A stretch of DNA of 64,000 nt from Periconia sp. R9002 (Eukaryota; Ascomycota; Dothideomycetes; Pleosporales; Periconiaceae): NCBI GenBank assembly GCA_023627715.1, contig JAMAHW010000013.1, forward strand, positions 372,001 to 436,000, in the 5' to 3' direction. The position numbers and the translations under genes were made by a program. Shown here piece by piece: positions 9,684 through 19,475 of this stretch. Every line of letters starts with the position of its first letter. The stretch's first letter is position 1. The notes under the pieces are model-generated. The model had not been told where the DNA came from, ran no database searches, and saw only the letters and a list, made by a program, of their open reading frames with translations.

Positions 9684-12392
9684 ATGGCCCTCCTCGAAGC
9701 AAAAGTCAAGAGCGTCCTTTCCGGCGATACTGTCATTCTTCACAATATCAACAATCCCAAACAAGAACGCACCCTGTCTTTGGCTTATGTCTCTGCACCG
9801 AGGCTGAAGCGCGAGGGCGACGAACAATATGCTTTTGAATCCCGCGACTTCCTGCGCCGCTTGCTTGTTGGCAAGGTAGTCCGTTTCAACATACTCTACA
9901 AAATCCCTACCGGTGTCAATCGTGAATATGGCGTCATCTCACTGCCCAATCGAACTCAATTGCCCGAACAAGCTGTTGCTGAAGGCTGGCTTAAGCTTCG
10001 TGACGATGCTGGCAGGAAAGATGACAGCGAAGAGTCTGTCTCTCTACTTGAGAAACTGCAGGCACTCGAAGCTCGTGCGAGAGCAGAATCCAAGGGCGTC
10101 TGGCAAGAATCGGGTGCACGCATTAATAGCTTGAATGAGCTTAGTGATCCGAAGCAGTTCGTTGAAGACAACAAGGGCAAAGATATCACTGGTATGTCAG
10201 AGCAACTGCGGATTATATATACAGAATCCGGTGACTAATGAATCACAGGTATTGTCGAGAGAGTACTTTCCGGCGACCGCATGATTATTCGATTCTTACT
10301 GTCGCCGACTGAACACGTACAGACCATGGTCTTGCTAGCTGGCCTGCGAGCACCCGCCACAAAGCGCACAAACCCTTCCGACGGGAAAGAACAACCGGCA
10401 GAGCCTTTCGGTGACGAAGCTCACCAATTCATTGAAACCCGCCTACTACAACGGAACGTCGTCGTAAACGTACTGGGCACATCCCCTAATGGTCAGATCG
10501 TGGCTAGCATCTCGCATCCCGTCCAGGGCAGCATCGCTCCACACCTGCTAAAGGCGGGCCTGGCCCGGTGTAACGATCACCACACAACGCTGCTCGGGCA
10601 GGAGATGAGTAGCCTTCGACAAGCCGAGAAGGTTGCTAGGGACAGCCGACAAGGTCTTTTCCAGGGTCACGTCGCGCAAAAGAAGACGGGTGCCGGTGAA
10701 TTCGAAGCCACAGTCAGCAGGATACAGAGCGCCGACACGCTGTTCTTGCGAAATAAGGCAGGCGCCGAGCGACGTATTAACTTGAGCAGTGTCCGCCAGC
10801 CCAAGCCTACCGATCCTAAGCAAGCACCTTGGGTGCCTGAAGCCAAGGAGTTCCTACGTAAGAAACTCATTGGAAAGCATGTCAAGTTCCACATCGATGG
10901 CAAGCGTCCTGCAACTGAAGGTTACGATGAGAGAGAGATGGCTACGGTCACTTTCCAGGGTAAAAACGTTGGATTGATGCTTGTTGAAAATGGCATGGCT
11001 TCTGTTATCCGTCATCGCCAAGAAGATACAGACCGCAGCCCTATCTACGACGATCTTCTGATAGCTGAGCTGGCTGCACAAGAGGAGAAGAAAGGCCTGT
11101 GGTCGCCCAAGGGACCTTCGACGAAACAATACGTCGATTACTCCGAGTCTCTTGAAAAAGCCAAACGACAACTTACCCTTCTCTCCCGCCAACGCAAGGT
11201 TCCCGCCATTGTCGATTTTGTCAAATCTGGTTCACGCTTCACTGTGTTGGTCCCCCGCGAAAATGCCAAACTCACTTTTGTCCTATCCGGTATCCGCGCA
11301 CCACGATCTGCGAGAAACCCCACCGACAAGGGAGAACCTTTTGGGCAAGAGGCACATGACTTTGCTAATAAGCGACTTCAGCAGCGTGATGTTGAGATTG
11401 ATGTAGAAGACTGTGATAAGGTTGGTGGTTTCATTGGGACTCTGTACATCAACCGTGAGAACTTCGCAAAGACATTGGTGGAGGAAGGGTTGGCTTCTGT
11501 ACATGCCTACTCGGCAGAGAAAGCAGGCAACGCGAATGAGCTGTTTGCTGCTGAAGAACGTGCGAAGCAAGCCCGTAAAAACCTGTGGCAGGATTACGAC
11601 CCATCCCAAGACGAAGATGCAGATGCCACCACCGAAGGCGCAGCCGCATCTGCCCAGAATGGTGAAGCAGCAGCGGAGCGCCGTAAAGACTATCGTGACG
11701 TGATGGTCACGCACGTTGATGACAATGGAAGGCTCAAGCTTCAACAGATTGGCACGGGAACAGCGGCATTGACCGAGCTTATGAGTGCTTTCCGCAGCTT
11801 CCACATCAATCCTGCCAACAACGCGGGATTATCAGACGCTCCCAAAGCCGGCGAGTTCGTAGCTGCCAAGTTCACTGCCGATGATGAGTGGTACCGTGCC
11901 CGCATTCGACGAAACGACCGTGACGCCAAAAAGGCAGAAGTTGTTTACATTGACTACGGTAATTCCGAGCTCATTCCATGGACCCGCCTTCGCCCCCTCA
12001 CCCAAGCTCAGTTCCTGCCTTCGAAGTTGAAGCCTCAGGCCGTGGATGCACAGCTATCCTTCATCCAACTTCCAGGAAACCCAGAATACCTTGCCGATGC
12101 AATTCAACTTATTTCGCAAGAAACTGCCGACCGCCAACTTGTTGCGAACGTAGATCAAGTCGAAAAAGATGGTATGCTATGGGTAACGCTCTTTGATCCC
12201 AAGGAGAGCAAGACTGGCGAAGAGAGCGTGAATGCGGAAGTCATTAGCGAGGGTCTTGCTATGGTTCCCAAGAAACTGAGAAACTGGGAGCGTAGCGCGA
12301 CCGACATTCTGGACGCGTTAAACAAGAGGCAAACCATCGCCAAAGAGGAGAGAAGGGGCCAATGGGAATACGGTGACCTGACTGAGGACTAG
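9684..12392 (+). CDS. Tudor staphylococcal nuclease (Tudor-SN/SND1)
   Basis: Two exons, 9684-10191 and 10249-12392, giving 883 residues, the usual size for the family. Tudor-SN proteins are multidomain RNA-binding factors linked to transcript stability, stress granules and small-RNA silencing. Four tandem SNase-like domains are visible, each with a beta-barrel start of the EAKVKSVLSGDTVIL type and an E..AR..KKGLW or G.W type end. A Tudor domain follows at about residues 670-730 (GEFVAAKFTADDEWYRARI then VVYIDYGNSE), embedded in a split fifth SNase domain that runs to the C-terminus. The intron splits the Gly codon in ITGIVERVLSG. The start at 9684 (CATCATGGCC) matches the family N-terminus. 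Nothing broken. Confidence 0.94.
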
Positions 12393-13713
12393 ATACGTCT
12401 ATCCCTTAAAATCAGGAGCGGAAAGGCGATGTCTACGAAAAATGCACATTGTATTGTCATGATTGTATACAGCACAACGAAAAAGAAGTCGGGTTTGGGG
12501 TTTGTACGTTTTTCATTGGGAGGCCGCTGGGCGAATGGATATCACCGGTCATTTTGATTGCAAAAACTTGAAAATTTGGACATGTAGGACCTTCAAAAGC
12601 ACTTGTATGCATGTAAGAGCAATGCGGAGAATTTGGAAAGAGAATGAAAAATCCAATGATGTTGACACGAATGACAATTGCGTGTTTTCGCGTGAACAAC
12701 TGTTCAGTGACTTGTCGGTCAGGTGATGGCGGCTCTTGCCCCTCTCTCCTTCTCGAATCGATTCTCCCATGGCAGCTGTGTTTCGCTCGATGTCGTGCAT
12801 ACATAGCATACCACGGGGCAGGGCAACCTGGATTCTGGCCTGGACTTTGGGGGGAAACGGCGTTCGCCACCTGCAGGCATGGGAGTGTTGTCCACAACCC
12901 ACCAAGCACCAACCAACGCTCCGCTGCTCCCACAAACCCCCCTCTTCCGCCAGCTGATCCTCGCTGCAACGCTACAGTGGCTTGTGCATACACATTGCTT
13001 CAAATATATAAAAATAATCGGAAAACGCCACCGCATACCGGTAGTCGAGTGCTCTCCACCGACCGGTCAAGGCACGTGATTGTGCGCGCGAGCGATTGGT
13101 TATACGTTGATTGTATCGGTTTTGCTCAATTGGATGGATGAATGCGTTTGATTTTTTTTTGAACTTATTTTCACTTTCCCTCTCACTCCTATCTCACGTC
13201 CCGTCGGTTCAGCTCGTCTGTCTGTCTGCCTGGCCTGTCTGCCTTGGCTTACCGAACATTGCATATGTATATATGTGTGAGAAAAGTGAGGCAAAAAGGG
13301 CAAAAAAAAAGAAAGAAAGAAAAAATTGTTGTCGACCAAGTCAGTTGGTTGCACGACATCAGCATCTATGTATGCAAACTGTACATAATCGAACCAAAAG
13401 GAAATTGCCGCCCTCCCTCCCTCTACCCCCCTTCCTCAACCGTAGCGTAGATCGTTCAAGAAGCTTGTGAATTGTTTTCCCTTGCATTTTTTTCCATTCC
13501 CGCGTTCTTCCGATTTCTTCTGAGTTCTTTTGTTTTTTTTGGCTTTGGGGTGGTTGCTGTTTTGTTACCTACTACTGGCCATCATCCCATCTCCCCTCCC
13601 TCCTCCCTCCTCCCTCCTTGATCCCTACCTACATACTACCTCACAACAAGCATTCCCCCCTCCTTTCCACAATGTCTAGACCACATGTGTATGTACACTT
13701 CTCACGCCATGCA

Positions 13714-13733
13714 ATACCATACCATACCATACC
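13714..13733. repeat. ATACC pentanucleotide array, 4 units
   Basis: Four perfect tandem copies of ATACC in non-coding DNA. Confidence 0.85.
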
Positions 13734-14457
13734 CTGTCCAAGTGCCAGAACCCCATTCCCCTAAAAAGGAAGAAAAAAGAAACAGTAGAGACACCAAAAA
13801 AAAAAAAAAGAAAAAAAGTCCTAACCCCAAAAAAATACCGGACCTGCGGGTACGGTGGCTTGCGTTGGAAAGCAAGTGAAGCGAACAACAACGACTTGTG
13901 TAAAAACAAAAAGCAAAAAAGAAAATAAACAAGGTGAGAAACCTAATTCCAAGACCCGAATCACGGTCGGCAAAGTGCTGGGCGATCTTACCCCCCGAAA
14001 AGGCACACATTGGGAAAAGTAAGGCTTTCAGTCGTGTTCTGTTTCCTCGTTCGTTCACGTGCTCGAGACTGGTGGCGTCTGGTGTTTGATTTTGATCGGG
14101 TATATGTATGTATGTGTAGATGGCAAACCTTTACGTACTTACCGGGGATGGATAGGATGTCGAGAATGGAGTACATCGCATGTAACAACATACTATTTTT
14201 GTTTATCTGCCTTTTTTCTCTCTACCTCTGCGAGGGACACGATGACATACATACCTACATACTTACATGATATACAATGCTTACTTACATATGTATATAT
14301 TGTGGGTCAAAAAGGAGGCGAATCCATCGTGGTCCGTCCGTACTTACGTGTACTTGTGCATATGTATGTATGTGCGTTTGTGTATATATAGTAATGTCAC
14401 ACGTGAGATGGTAAGCTACGACATGTGGTAGCTTGGGTTTTTGATGCTGATGTTTTT

Positions 14458-14475
14458 GAGTCGAGTCGAGTCGAG
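14458..14475. repeat. GAGTC pentanucleotide array, 3.6 units
   Basis: Perfect tandem GAGTC units in non-coding DNA. Confidence 0.8.
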
Positions 14476-15708
14476 CAATAAGTGTTATTATGTTTCGTGT
14501 AACAAGCTCTTAGAAAAAAAAGGGAGGGGAAAGAAGGTATTGATGACACGGTGAAGGAAAACATGGATGTGCTGTATAGCAGTATAAGCAGCGAAATAGA
14601 TGATCAGTCATGGAGGTCTAATGAAACGGAACGTCGAGTCAGGTTCTGTACCGTGTACCTCATAATATATTTTTGCTAGCTAGCTAGGTATCGCCCAGAT
14701 CAGAAAACCGCCACCTATTATTCCATCGAAAAAGATCGTTGTCGTCGTCTGCAACAATTTTGGAACCGTGATTTTGGGCCGCGTAAGCGGAATGCCAGCC
14801 ATGCTCGCCTCCACATAGTTTTTCCGATGCCTTTTTTGGTTTTGGGTTCCAGCAGAAACGCTTTTTTTGCTGCATCAATCATTTGACTTCCTTCATAAGA
14901 TTCGTAGCTATTTCGACAGCTTATTGTTGAACATGTTCCTCATACTTCGTCTCTCCGTCATGCACCGAAAACGTAACGAACAAAAAGGGTACGAAAGGGG
15001 AGAAGTAAATCAGAAAAAAAGGGAGGTATTAAAAGCAAGCTCAGACCCTTGATCCGAATCCAACAACGTTTCACTCTCCGGAGTGGGATATTGTGGGGAT
15101 TTAAGTGTTGAGAAATGATTGAAGACGAGGACCTGCACGCTAGTGAGGATGAGAAAGGTGACGCTTTTTTGCTCGCTCGCTCACTCGCCCGCTCAAAAGC
15201 TCGATCAAAGGACGCAGTTATGGAAAAAGGGCAAAATGTGGAAAGAAACATGATAAAAATCGCCCATAGATAAGTAGACAAGAGTCGTGAGCCAATCGTA
15301 CAATGCTCGTTCCGTCGTAAGTTGGAACGTTTTCTCACGTAACGCGTGAGCGTTCCCGGTCTAGAAAATAAAAATACCATGTTGTGTCCTGCACTGTCGC
15401 GACAAATGACAAGCGAAAGGAGAAACAAGGGCGAGCAAACAAGGTAGTGCGGAAGGGGGAATATTGCGATGGAAAAGACAAGCCCTGCCAAACTCATTCG
15501 AGGGGCGGCATGGAACAAATGCGTAACTTTTGGGTAGTAAAAGCTTTTTTTGGTTCACTCCGGTCCACCCGAGGAAGAAGCAGGAAAGGGCCATTGGAAT
15601 GGGGTATAAGGAGACAGGAAAAGCAGGGGAATAAGGCAAGAAAAGGAGAAAAAAAGGGGCATATCCAACATCACACGACCCAGCACCCATTTAGTCGTGT
15701 GAAGAGCT

Positions 15709-18240
15709 TCAGTTGAAATCAGTTCGGCGTCTAAGCACACCGCCGCCACGGGTGGGTCGTTCTAGTTCTCGTCGCTCGGCTTCTCTTCTTGTGTTGCTGC
15801 TGCGCGAGCTCCTGACCGACTGCTCCTCGGCATCCCGCCTAGGATTCGGGGCTGCGGTGATTGACTTGCGATGTCCACCTAGAACACTGCCGCGTTCACT
15901 TCGGTAAACGGTCTCGTTGTCCTGGCCGCCGATTACTATGTCGGCCGTCCCATCTTCGCCTGGGACGACTTGCAAGGTACGACCGTTCATATCGCCGTTT
16001 AGAGAAACGCTGATGGGAGCTGAAGCATCCACCCGGAGACGAATTTCACCGTTTCCACCACTTGTCATGCTGGTCTGGGCCCGACTCACGCGGCTTTTCT
16101 TATCATCGCTGCGGCTGGAAGCCCCATCGGAAGGCACACGGGACTGTTTCTTCAGAGCGGCTTTGTGGACCAAGTCATTCAGAGGATCGTTGCTGCCACG
16201 GGTGCGTTGTTGGTAGGCTTCAGCTTCACTTGCTTTGTGACGATCTTTCCTCTCAGGATAGTTGTCCCTTTTGGTAGCAGCTGCATCAGTTCCTCGACGA
16301 GGGCGCCCAACCGGTGGCTCAATGCTCTCTTCATCATAATCGTTAAACAGCACTGAATCTCGGTGTCGTCTTCGTCGCACGGGCTCCGGCTCTGGCTCGG
16401 GCTCATTGCGGTAGACCTTGGATTCTTGATTGCGTCGTTTGGGTTCAAGGTCAAACTGCTGTATATCCTGGTAAATCTTGGAGTTCCTGTTGAGTCGCTT
16501 ACGGTCGACCTCCCTTTCGTATTGGTCATCATGATAAAGTTTTGGGGTCCTACTGTTTCGCTTGCGCTCGATCTCTCTTTCGTACTGATCATCGTGATAG
16601 GGCTTTGGGGTCCTACTGCTCCGCTTACGGTCTACCTCATAATTCTCATAGTCGTCATGATACACTTTTGAACCGCGACGAAGGCGTGGCTCTATTTCGT
16701 AGTCCGCTTCGTAAGGCTGCTGGTACGACCTGCGGCGTTGTGACTTGGAGTTTTCGACCACGACTTTAGCCTTGCTTGAGTGTGGGAATGAGACGGCCTT
16801 GGGAGTTTGTGCCAGGGGAGGACGAGGGATCGACGGCGCCCGGGTACGAGCTGCCGAATCCCTCAGACGATCATGTTGAGGTTGCGAGACGGAACCACGG
16901 CGCTGGTTGCGTCCGTCATTGATGACAGTGGCGGTGGTGATTGCCTTTCTCAAGGGCGGGCGCCTATCCTTGTTGCTACTTTTCGATTTGGAAGGAGGCG
17001 GCATAAGCTCTCGAACTCTAACGTGATGAGGTTGGACTTCTTCACCAGAAGTGTATTCAGACTCGGAAGACTCGGAATCCTCTTCGTCCTGAAGCTCTTC
17101 CCGTCCGGTTCCTTTTGGAACGTTGGAGTACCGGGCTGACGGCATTTGTTCTGCAGACCGGTCTTGCTGAATGATTTGTGCAGGACCATATCCAGACACG
17201 GGTCTGCGAGTCTGGTAGTTTTGATTAGAAGAGTTGCGAGCTGACAATGCCGGTCGTTGTTGCTCGTAGGGTGGCGAGGTCTGGTGGGGCATTGGCTGTC
17301 CATTGGGATAGTAAGGAGCAGTAGACGGCATCATGTAGGGAGACATGTGAGGGTGTTGCGCTTGAGGATGTTGCATATGAGGGTGAGGCATGTTGTAACG
17401 TGCAAGCGTTGGGGGAGGTCCATGTTCTTGAGGAGTGCCCGGATAGCCTCCCGACATGGCACCCTGGGCATAGTAGGCCTGCCCAGGGCCTTCGCTGTAG
17501 TAAGTCGGAGGGCGGCGAGGTCCCGTGGTCGAAGAAGAGCGTCGACGTGTCTGCGCGGGTTGGACAATAGCTGGTCCCTGCGCGTAAGGGGCAGGCTGTC
17601 GGCCAAACGTCGGAGACGAAGGAAACGTGTAGGTGGTGGAAGGAGTAGGTTCCGAATGCTGGGAACGCACATCGTAGGCCTGTGGATAGGAGACATCGAG
17701 GGCCGAGTCAGGTCTGCGGTTGCGGTAGGCGAGAGCATTGGGACCGCACTCTGTACAATTTGGGTCGGTGCAGTCACGAGATTCGGTTGTCACTGTGGTG
17801 GACGGCCGGCGGTTTGTAGATGGTCGCTTAGAGGCGCTGGAGGGAGCGCGCTGCAACGGCTTGCGGGGACTGCTCTGGCGGCTCTGCTGTCTATCATCGG
17901 GTACCAAGGTCTGTCGTCGGCGAGTTGGCCCGGCGGCAGGGCTGGGAGGTGGGATGGGAGCAGCGCTCGTGGGAGCCGTAGGCGGGCTTCTCGCACTTGG
18001 ACCCGAATCAGCGCTGGCCATGGTCGCGGCGGTATGGCTAGAGTACCCAGAGTCGCTCTGCATGTCACTAGGCAAGCCGTCCATGGCCGACTTGCCCAGC
18101 TCTGCAGAAGGGGAGCGTTTTGCAGCCACATTAGCAGTAGGCACGGGAGACGTGCGGAAAGCATCATCGAGGACGACGCCATCGTCGCTGTCATCGGAAT
18201 TGTAGTCCTCGCATTTGGGGTTCAGGTCGCGTTGTGCCAT
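15709..18240 (-). CDS. Large disordered protein of unknown function with tandem Tyr/Arg-rich repeats
   Basis: Single exon, 843 residues, start ATG at 18240 (MAQRDLNPK). The sequence is dominated by Ser, Pro, Arg, Gln and Tyr. Features seen: an acidic N-terminus (SDDSDDGVVLDD), a DCTDPNCTECG cysteine cluster near residue 165, a His/Pro/Gln/Tyr-rich middle, an acidic EDSESSESEYTSGEE patch, then at about residues 524-634 five or six imperfect units of about 21 residues with the core K-x-Y-H-D-D-x-Y-E ... R-K-R-x-S-R. Near the C-terminus a short ordered-looking segment (GEIRLRVDASAPISVSLNG, then ADIVIGG) is the only part that looks like a folded beta domain. I do not recognise a family and assign no function. 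The promoter has a TATCGATA palindrome about 80 bp upstream. Confidence 0.8.
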   Translation of the reverse strand: MAQRDLNPKCEDYNSDDSDDGVVLDDAFRTSPVPTANVAAKRSPSAELGKSAMDGLPSDMQSDSGYSSHTAATMASADSGPSARSPPTAPTSAAPIPPPSPAAGPTRRRQTLVPDDRQQSRQSSPRKPLQRAPSSASKRPSTNRRPSTTVTTESRDCTDPNCTECGPNALAYRNRRPDSALDVSYPQAYDVRSQHSEPTPSTTYTFPSSPTFGRQPAPYAQGPAIVQPAQTRRRSSSTTGPRRPPTYYSEGPGQAYYAQGAMSGGYPGTPQEHGPPPTLARYNMPHPHMQHPQAQHPHMSPYMMPSTAPYYPNGQPMPHQTSPPYEQQRPALSARNSSNQNYQTRRPVSGYGPAQIIQQDRSAEQMPSARYSNVPKGTGREELQDEEDSESSESEYTSGEEVQPHHVRVRELMPPPSKSKSSNKDRRPPLRKAITTATVINDGRNQRRGSVSQPQHDRLRDSAARTRAPSIPRPPLAQTPKAVSFPHSSKAKVVVENSKSQRRRSYQQPYEADYEIEPRLRRGSKVYHDDYENYEVDRKRSSRTPKPYHDDQYEREIERKRNSRTPKLYHDDQYEREVDRKRLNRNSKIYQDIQQFDLEPKRRNQESKVYRNEPEPEPEPVRRRRHRDSVLFNDYDEESIEPPVGRPRRGTDAAATKRDNYPERKDRHKASEAEAYQQRTRGSNDPLNDLVHKAALKKQSRVPSDGASSRSDDKKSRVSRAQTSMTSGGNGEIRLRVDASAPISVSLNGDMNGRTLQVVPGEDGTADIVIGGQDNETVYRSERGSVLGGHRKSITAAPNPRRDAEEQSVRSSRSSNTRREAERRELERPTRGGGVLRRRTDFN
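16340..16670 (-). repeat. Imperfect coding tandem repeat, about 63-66 bp units
   Basis: Within the unknown 843-residue protein, five to six diverged units encode Y-H-D-D-x-Y-E followed by a basic R-K-R-x-S-R block. The two best-preserved copies share YHDDQYERE and RKR.SRTPK or a close variant; outer copies decay. The repeats alternate acidic/Tyr and basic blocks. Confidence 0.75.
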
Positions 18241-18316
18241 GGTGTCGACCACGATGGGGCACGGTGAGGTGCGAAGGCGGATTGCGGATTTTTTGGGAGG
18301 GGGGAAAGGAAACTAT

Positions 18317-18332
18317 CGTCTATCGATAGACG
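18317..18332. promoter_or_regulatory. Perfect palindrome with TATCGATA core
   Basis: CGTCTATCGATAGACG is identical on both strands and lies about 80 bp upstream of the ATG at 18240. The TATCGATA core recurs in two other start-proximal regions (37039-37046 and 41757-41764), which suggests a shared factor site. Confidence 0.45.
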
Positions 18333-18801
18333 GCGAACGGGTAAAATGTGGCCCAGGGCGGCGATCACTTTAGGGAAGACAAACAAGCCTCGTTAGTCGA
18401 CTGGTGCCAGTGGTGGAGAGGTACGAGCATTGGGGCATAGCAGGAGGGGTGGTGCAGCGACAGGAGGAAGAATAAGATGGTGGGAGGATTTTCAATGCGG
18501 CGGTGGTGGGTGGTGGTGGAGGAGGAGGAGGAGAGGAAGGATGGTTGGGATGGGATGGGATGGCGGCTGAAAAGGTAGGGAGGGAAAGGGAAAGTAGGGC
18601 CCGGGGGAGGGTACTGTAAAGTGTGCAGGGATGATGCGAGGATGGGATGACGGAGTAGGCTGGCTGCTCCGGGCGGCGGTGGTGGAAGAAGTGGAGGTCG
18701 ACTTGCGCTGCCCGAGGTTTTCAGAAAATTCTCTTGAGGACAGAAAGTTCGGGGAGCATTGGGCATTGGGCAGGGCAGGGGGCCGCATGAATCTTGTTAT
18801 A

Positions 18802-18826
18802 TACAGTACAGTACAGTACAGTACAC
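18802..18826. repeat. TACAG pentanucleotide array
   Basis: Four perfect TACAG units and a fifth TACAC, followed by a 9-bp TACACTGAC repeat to about 18844. Confidence 0.85.
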
Positions 18827-18891
18827 TGACTACACTGACTACAGTCCCCTACTTGTAAGGCTAAACCAGCGGCTGGGGGGTTGGGCAGCAG

Positions 18892-18915
18892 CAGTCAGTC
18901 AGTCAGTCAGTCAGT
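18892..18915. repeat. CAGT tetranucleotide array, 6 units
   Basis: Six perfect CAGT units followed by AAGC units. Non-coding. Confidence 0.85.
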
Positions 18916-19158
18916 AAGCAAGCAAGCAAAACAAGCACCACCGCCCCCTCAGGTAACTACGACATTAGATACATCATCACTGCCGACCACCGAGAGAGAG
19001 AGGCGAGACGTGATTCGGTTCCATTGCTGGGCTGCCTGTTGCCCATCGTCACGAGGCCCCCGCGTTTCTCGTCGCCTTGGGGATGCATTCTTGAACGGGA
19101 TTCGACCGTGGGTGGATGGGGTGGGTGACTGGGCAGGCAGCCAAATGCAGCATGGATG

Positions 19159-19177
19159 GATGCGATGCGATGCGATG
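19159..19177. repeat. GATGC pentanucleotide array, 3.8 units
   Basis: Perfect tandem GATGC units. Non-coding. Confidence 0.75.
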
Positions 19178-19320
19178 GGGATGGGGCAGCAGCAGCGTGC
19201 TTTCGGTCGGGCGCGCGAGAACGATGCCGATCCATGGTGGGTGTAAATTGCACGGTAGCTACATGTCGCGGTAATATCCCATATGGCTGCCGCCCAGTGC
19301 CGGCCCACCTCGCATCGCCT

Positions 19321-19349
19321 CTACTCTACTCTACTCTACTCTACTCTAC
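19321..19349. repeat. CTACT pentanucleotide array, 5+ units
   Basis: Five perfect CTACT units and a sixth, CTACC. Non-coding. Confidence 0.88.
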
Positions 19350-19455
19350 CCTACTGTACTGACAGTAGACAATACGGGGAGGAGGATGGATTCCTCATGG
19401 TTGATGTGAGTAATGTCCAGGGCCCCATGGATGAATGCGCAACCGTCGCTTCCCC

Positions 19456-19475
19456 TCGTCTCGTCTCGTCTCGTC
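19456..19475. repeat. TCGTC pentanucleotide array, 4 units
   Basis: Four perfect TCGTC units. Non-coding. Confidence 0.85.

Larger units (their letters stand above)
12393..15708. other. Long gene-free stretch with tandem repeats
   Basis: This 3.3 kb lies between two convergent genes. It is rich in homopolymer A or T runs (for example 13148-13158 and 13797-13812), pyrimidine-rich tracts, a GAAA-type run near 13304-13325, an ATACC array at 13714-13733, a GAGTC array at 14458-14475 and TATG/CATA-rich DNA near 14100-14390. No open frame has protein-like composition. Most of it could be 3' UTR or non-coding transcript, but the sequence alone does not show one. Confidence 0.5.

Noticed and set aside
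18241..18252. GTG at 18252 as the start of the 843-residue protein
   Set aside because: A nuclear fungal gene should start at ATG, present four codons downstream at 18240.
17257..18267. Long plus-strand open frame of 336 codons opposite the unknown 843-residue gene
   Set aside because: Its Arg- and Gly-rich product is what the antisense of a Ser/Pro/Arg-rich coding exon gives. No start context or homology-like pattern.
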